From: Mycolicibacterium madagascariense
GTDB lineage: Bacteria; Actinomycetota; Actinomycetes; Mycobacteriales; Mycobacteriaceae
DNA length: 64,000 nt
Assembly: GCF_010729665.1 (NCBI RefSeq)
Contig: NZ_AP022610.1
Coordinates: forward strand, 3,968,001-4,032,000
Reading direction: 5' to 3'
A program made the translations under genes and the position numbers. Position 1 is the first letter of the stretch. Each line of letters begins with the position of its first letter. This document shows, in pieces, positions 63,734-64,000 of this stretch. The notes beneath the pieces are model-generated. The model saw only the letters and a list, made by a program, of their open reading frames with translations, searched no databases and was not told the DNA's origin.

Positions 63734-64000
63734 TCAATCGTCGCCGAGGGCGTCCCGCACCAATGCGGCGAACAGCTCCGGGCTCTCCACCGGGGTGAAG
63801 TGACCGGCACCGTCGGCGGGCGTCACGCGCACGTCGGCGAAGAACTCGTCGAGCCGATCCGACCACGCGCGGGGAAAGAGCGGGTCGTGCTCCGGCCACA
63901 GCACCGACGTCGGCGTGGCGATGCGATCCTCGGCGGCGGGCGCCTGCTCGGCGAGCGCGGTGACGACCGTTCCCGCGCCGGCGCGATACCAGCCGATCGA
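63734..64000 (-). CDS. Alpha/beta hydrolase, C-terminal 88 residues (start outside window)
   Basis: Open in frame from the window edge to TGA at 63734. The translated end carries the strand and acidic residue ATPTSVLWPEHDPLF, then the catalytic-type His in DGAGHFTPVESPELF, the usual last third of an alpha/beta hydrolase. The nucleophile lies outside the window. Same strand as the SDR and dehalogenase genes. Confidence 0.85.
   Translation of the reverse strand, partial: SIGWYRAGAGTVVTALAEQAPAAEDRIATPTSVLWPEHDPLFPRAWSDRLDEFFADVRVTPADGAGHFTPVESPELFAALVRDALGDD

Overview
The window is high-GC actinobacterial DNA, almost certainly from a fast-growing mycobacterium (Mycolicibacterium type). The strongest evidence is gene order. 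The homologues of M. tuberculosis nei2-rpiB (Rv2464c-Rv2465c), Rv2466c, pepN (Rv2467), Rv2468c, Rv2469c, glbO, aglA, Rv2474c, Rv2475c, gdh (Rv2476c), the ABC-F protein Rv2477c, the SSB-like Rv2478c, plsB2, plsC and the Rv2484c acyltransferase lie in the same order and orientation between about 0.9 and 32 kb. GTG starts, 4-bp ATGA/GTGA overlaps and TANNNT -10 boxes six bases before a start codon (leaderless type) also fit a mycobacterium.

Region by region. (1) 0-2.7 kb: end of a glycine-rich membrane protein, then a TetR-rpiB-nei2 strand. (2) 2.7-8.7 kb: accessory genes set between rpiB and the Rv2466c homologue. They are a TetR-controlled aldo/keto reductase with two matching palindromic operators, an SDR, and an opposing strand of ThrE-like exporter, NCS1 permease, yeast-type cytosine deaminase and IPNS-type oxygenase. 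(3) 8.7-32 kb: the conserved core. It contains a SigH-type promoter for the mycothiol-linked thioredoxin-like protein, a large WXG-bearing protein inserted after pepN, and a tightly overlapping glycerolipid operon (wax ester synthase/DGAT, HAD-acyltransferase fusion, GPAT). (4) 32.08 kb: tRNA-Arg(TCT), after which the recognised synteny stops.

(5) 32.2-37.5 kb: a CadD-type transporter and the most unusual object here, a secreted protein of 1478 residues. About 1100 of those residues are an Ala/Lys/Asp/Glu repeat built from 10- and 11-residue modules with a 96-bp higher-order unit. (6) 37.8-40.8 kb: a sulfide:quinone-reductase-like flavoprotein translationally paired with a spore-photoproduct-lyase-family radical SAM protein, then a GNAT enzyme. 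(7) 40.9-47.8 kb: TauE/SafE permease, a secreted DUF3887-like protein with a UGT-type glycosyltransferase, a divergent epimerase/SDR/membrane esterase set, and a PPOX flavoprotein. (8) 47.9-51.3 kb: choline-kinase-like protein and a dimethylglycine/sarcosine-dehydrogenase-type fusion.

(9) 51.3-56.3 kb: a six-gene MoxR/DUF58/VWA (Bat-like) operon, mostly with overlapping reading frames. (10) 56.5-60.6 kb: an unrecognised, possibly acyltransferase-like protein followed by a MacB/LolCDE-type ABC transporter. (11) 60.6-64 kb, minus strand: phosphodiester glycosidase, haloalkane dehalogenase, SDR, and the C-terminus of an alpha/beta hydrolase cut by the window edge. No insertion sequence, integrase, prophage or CRISPR array was seen.
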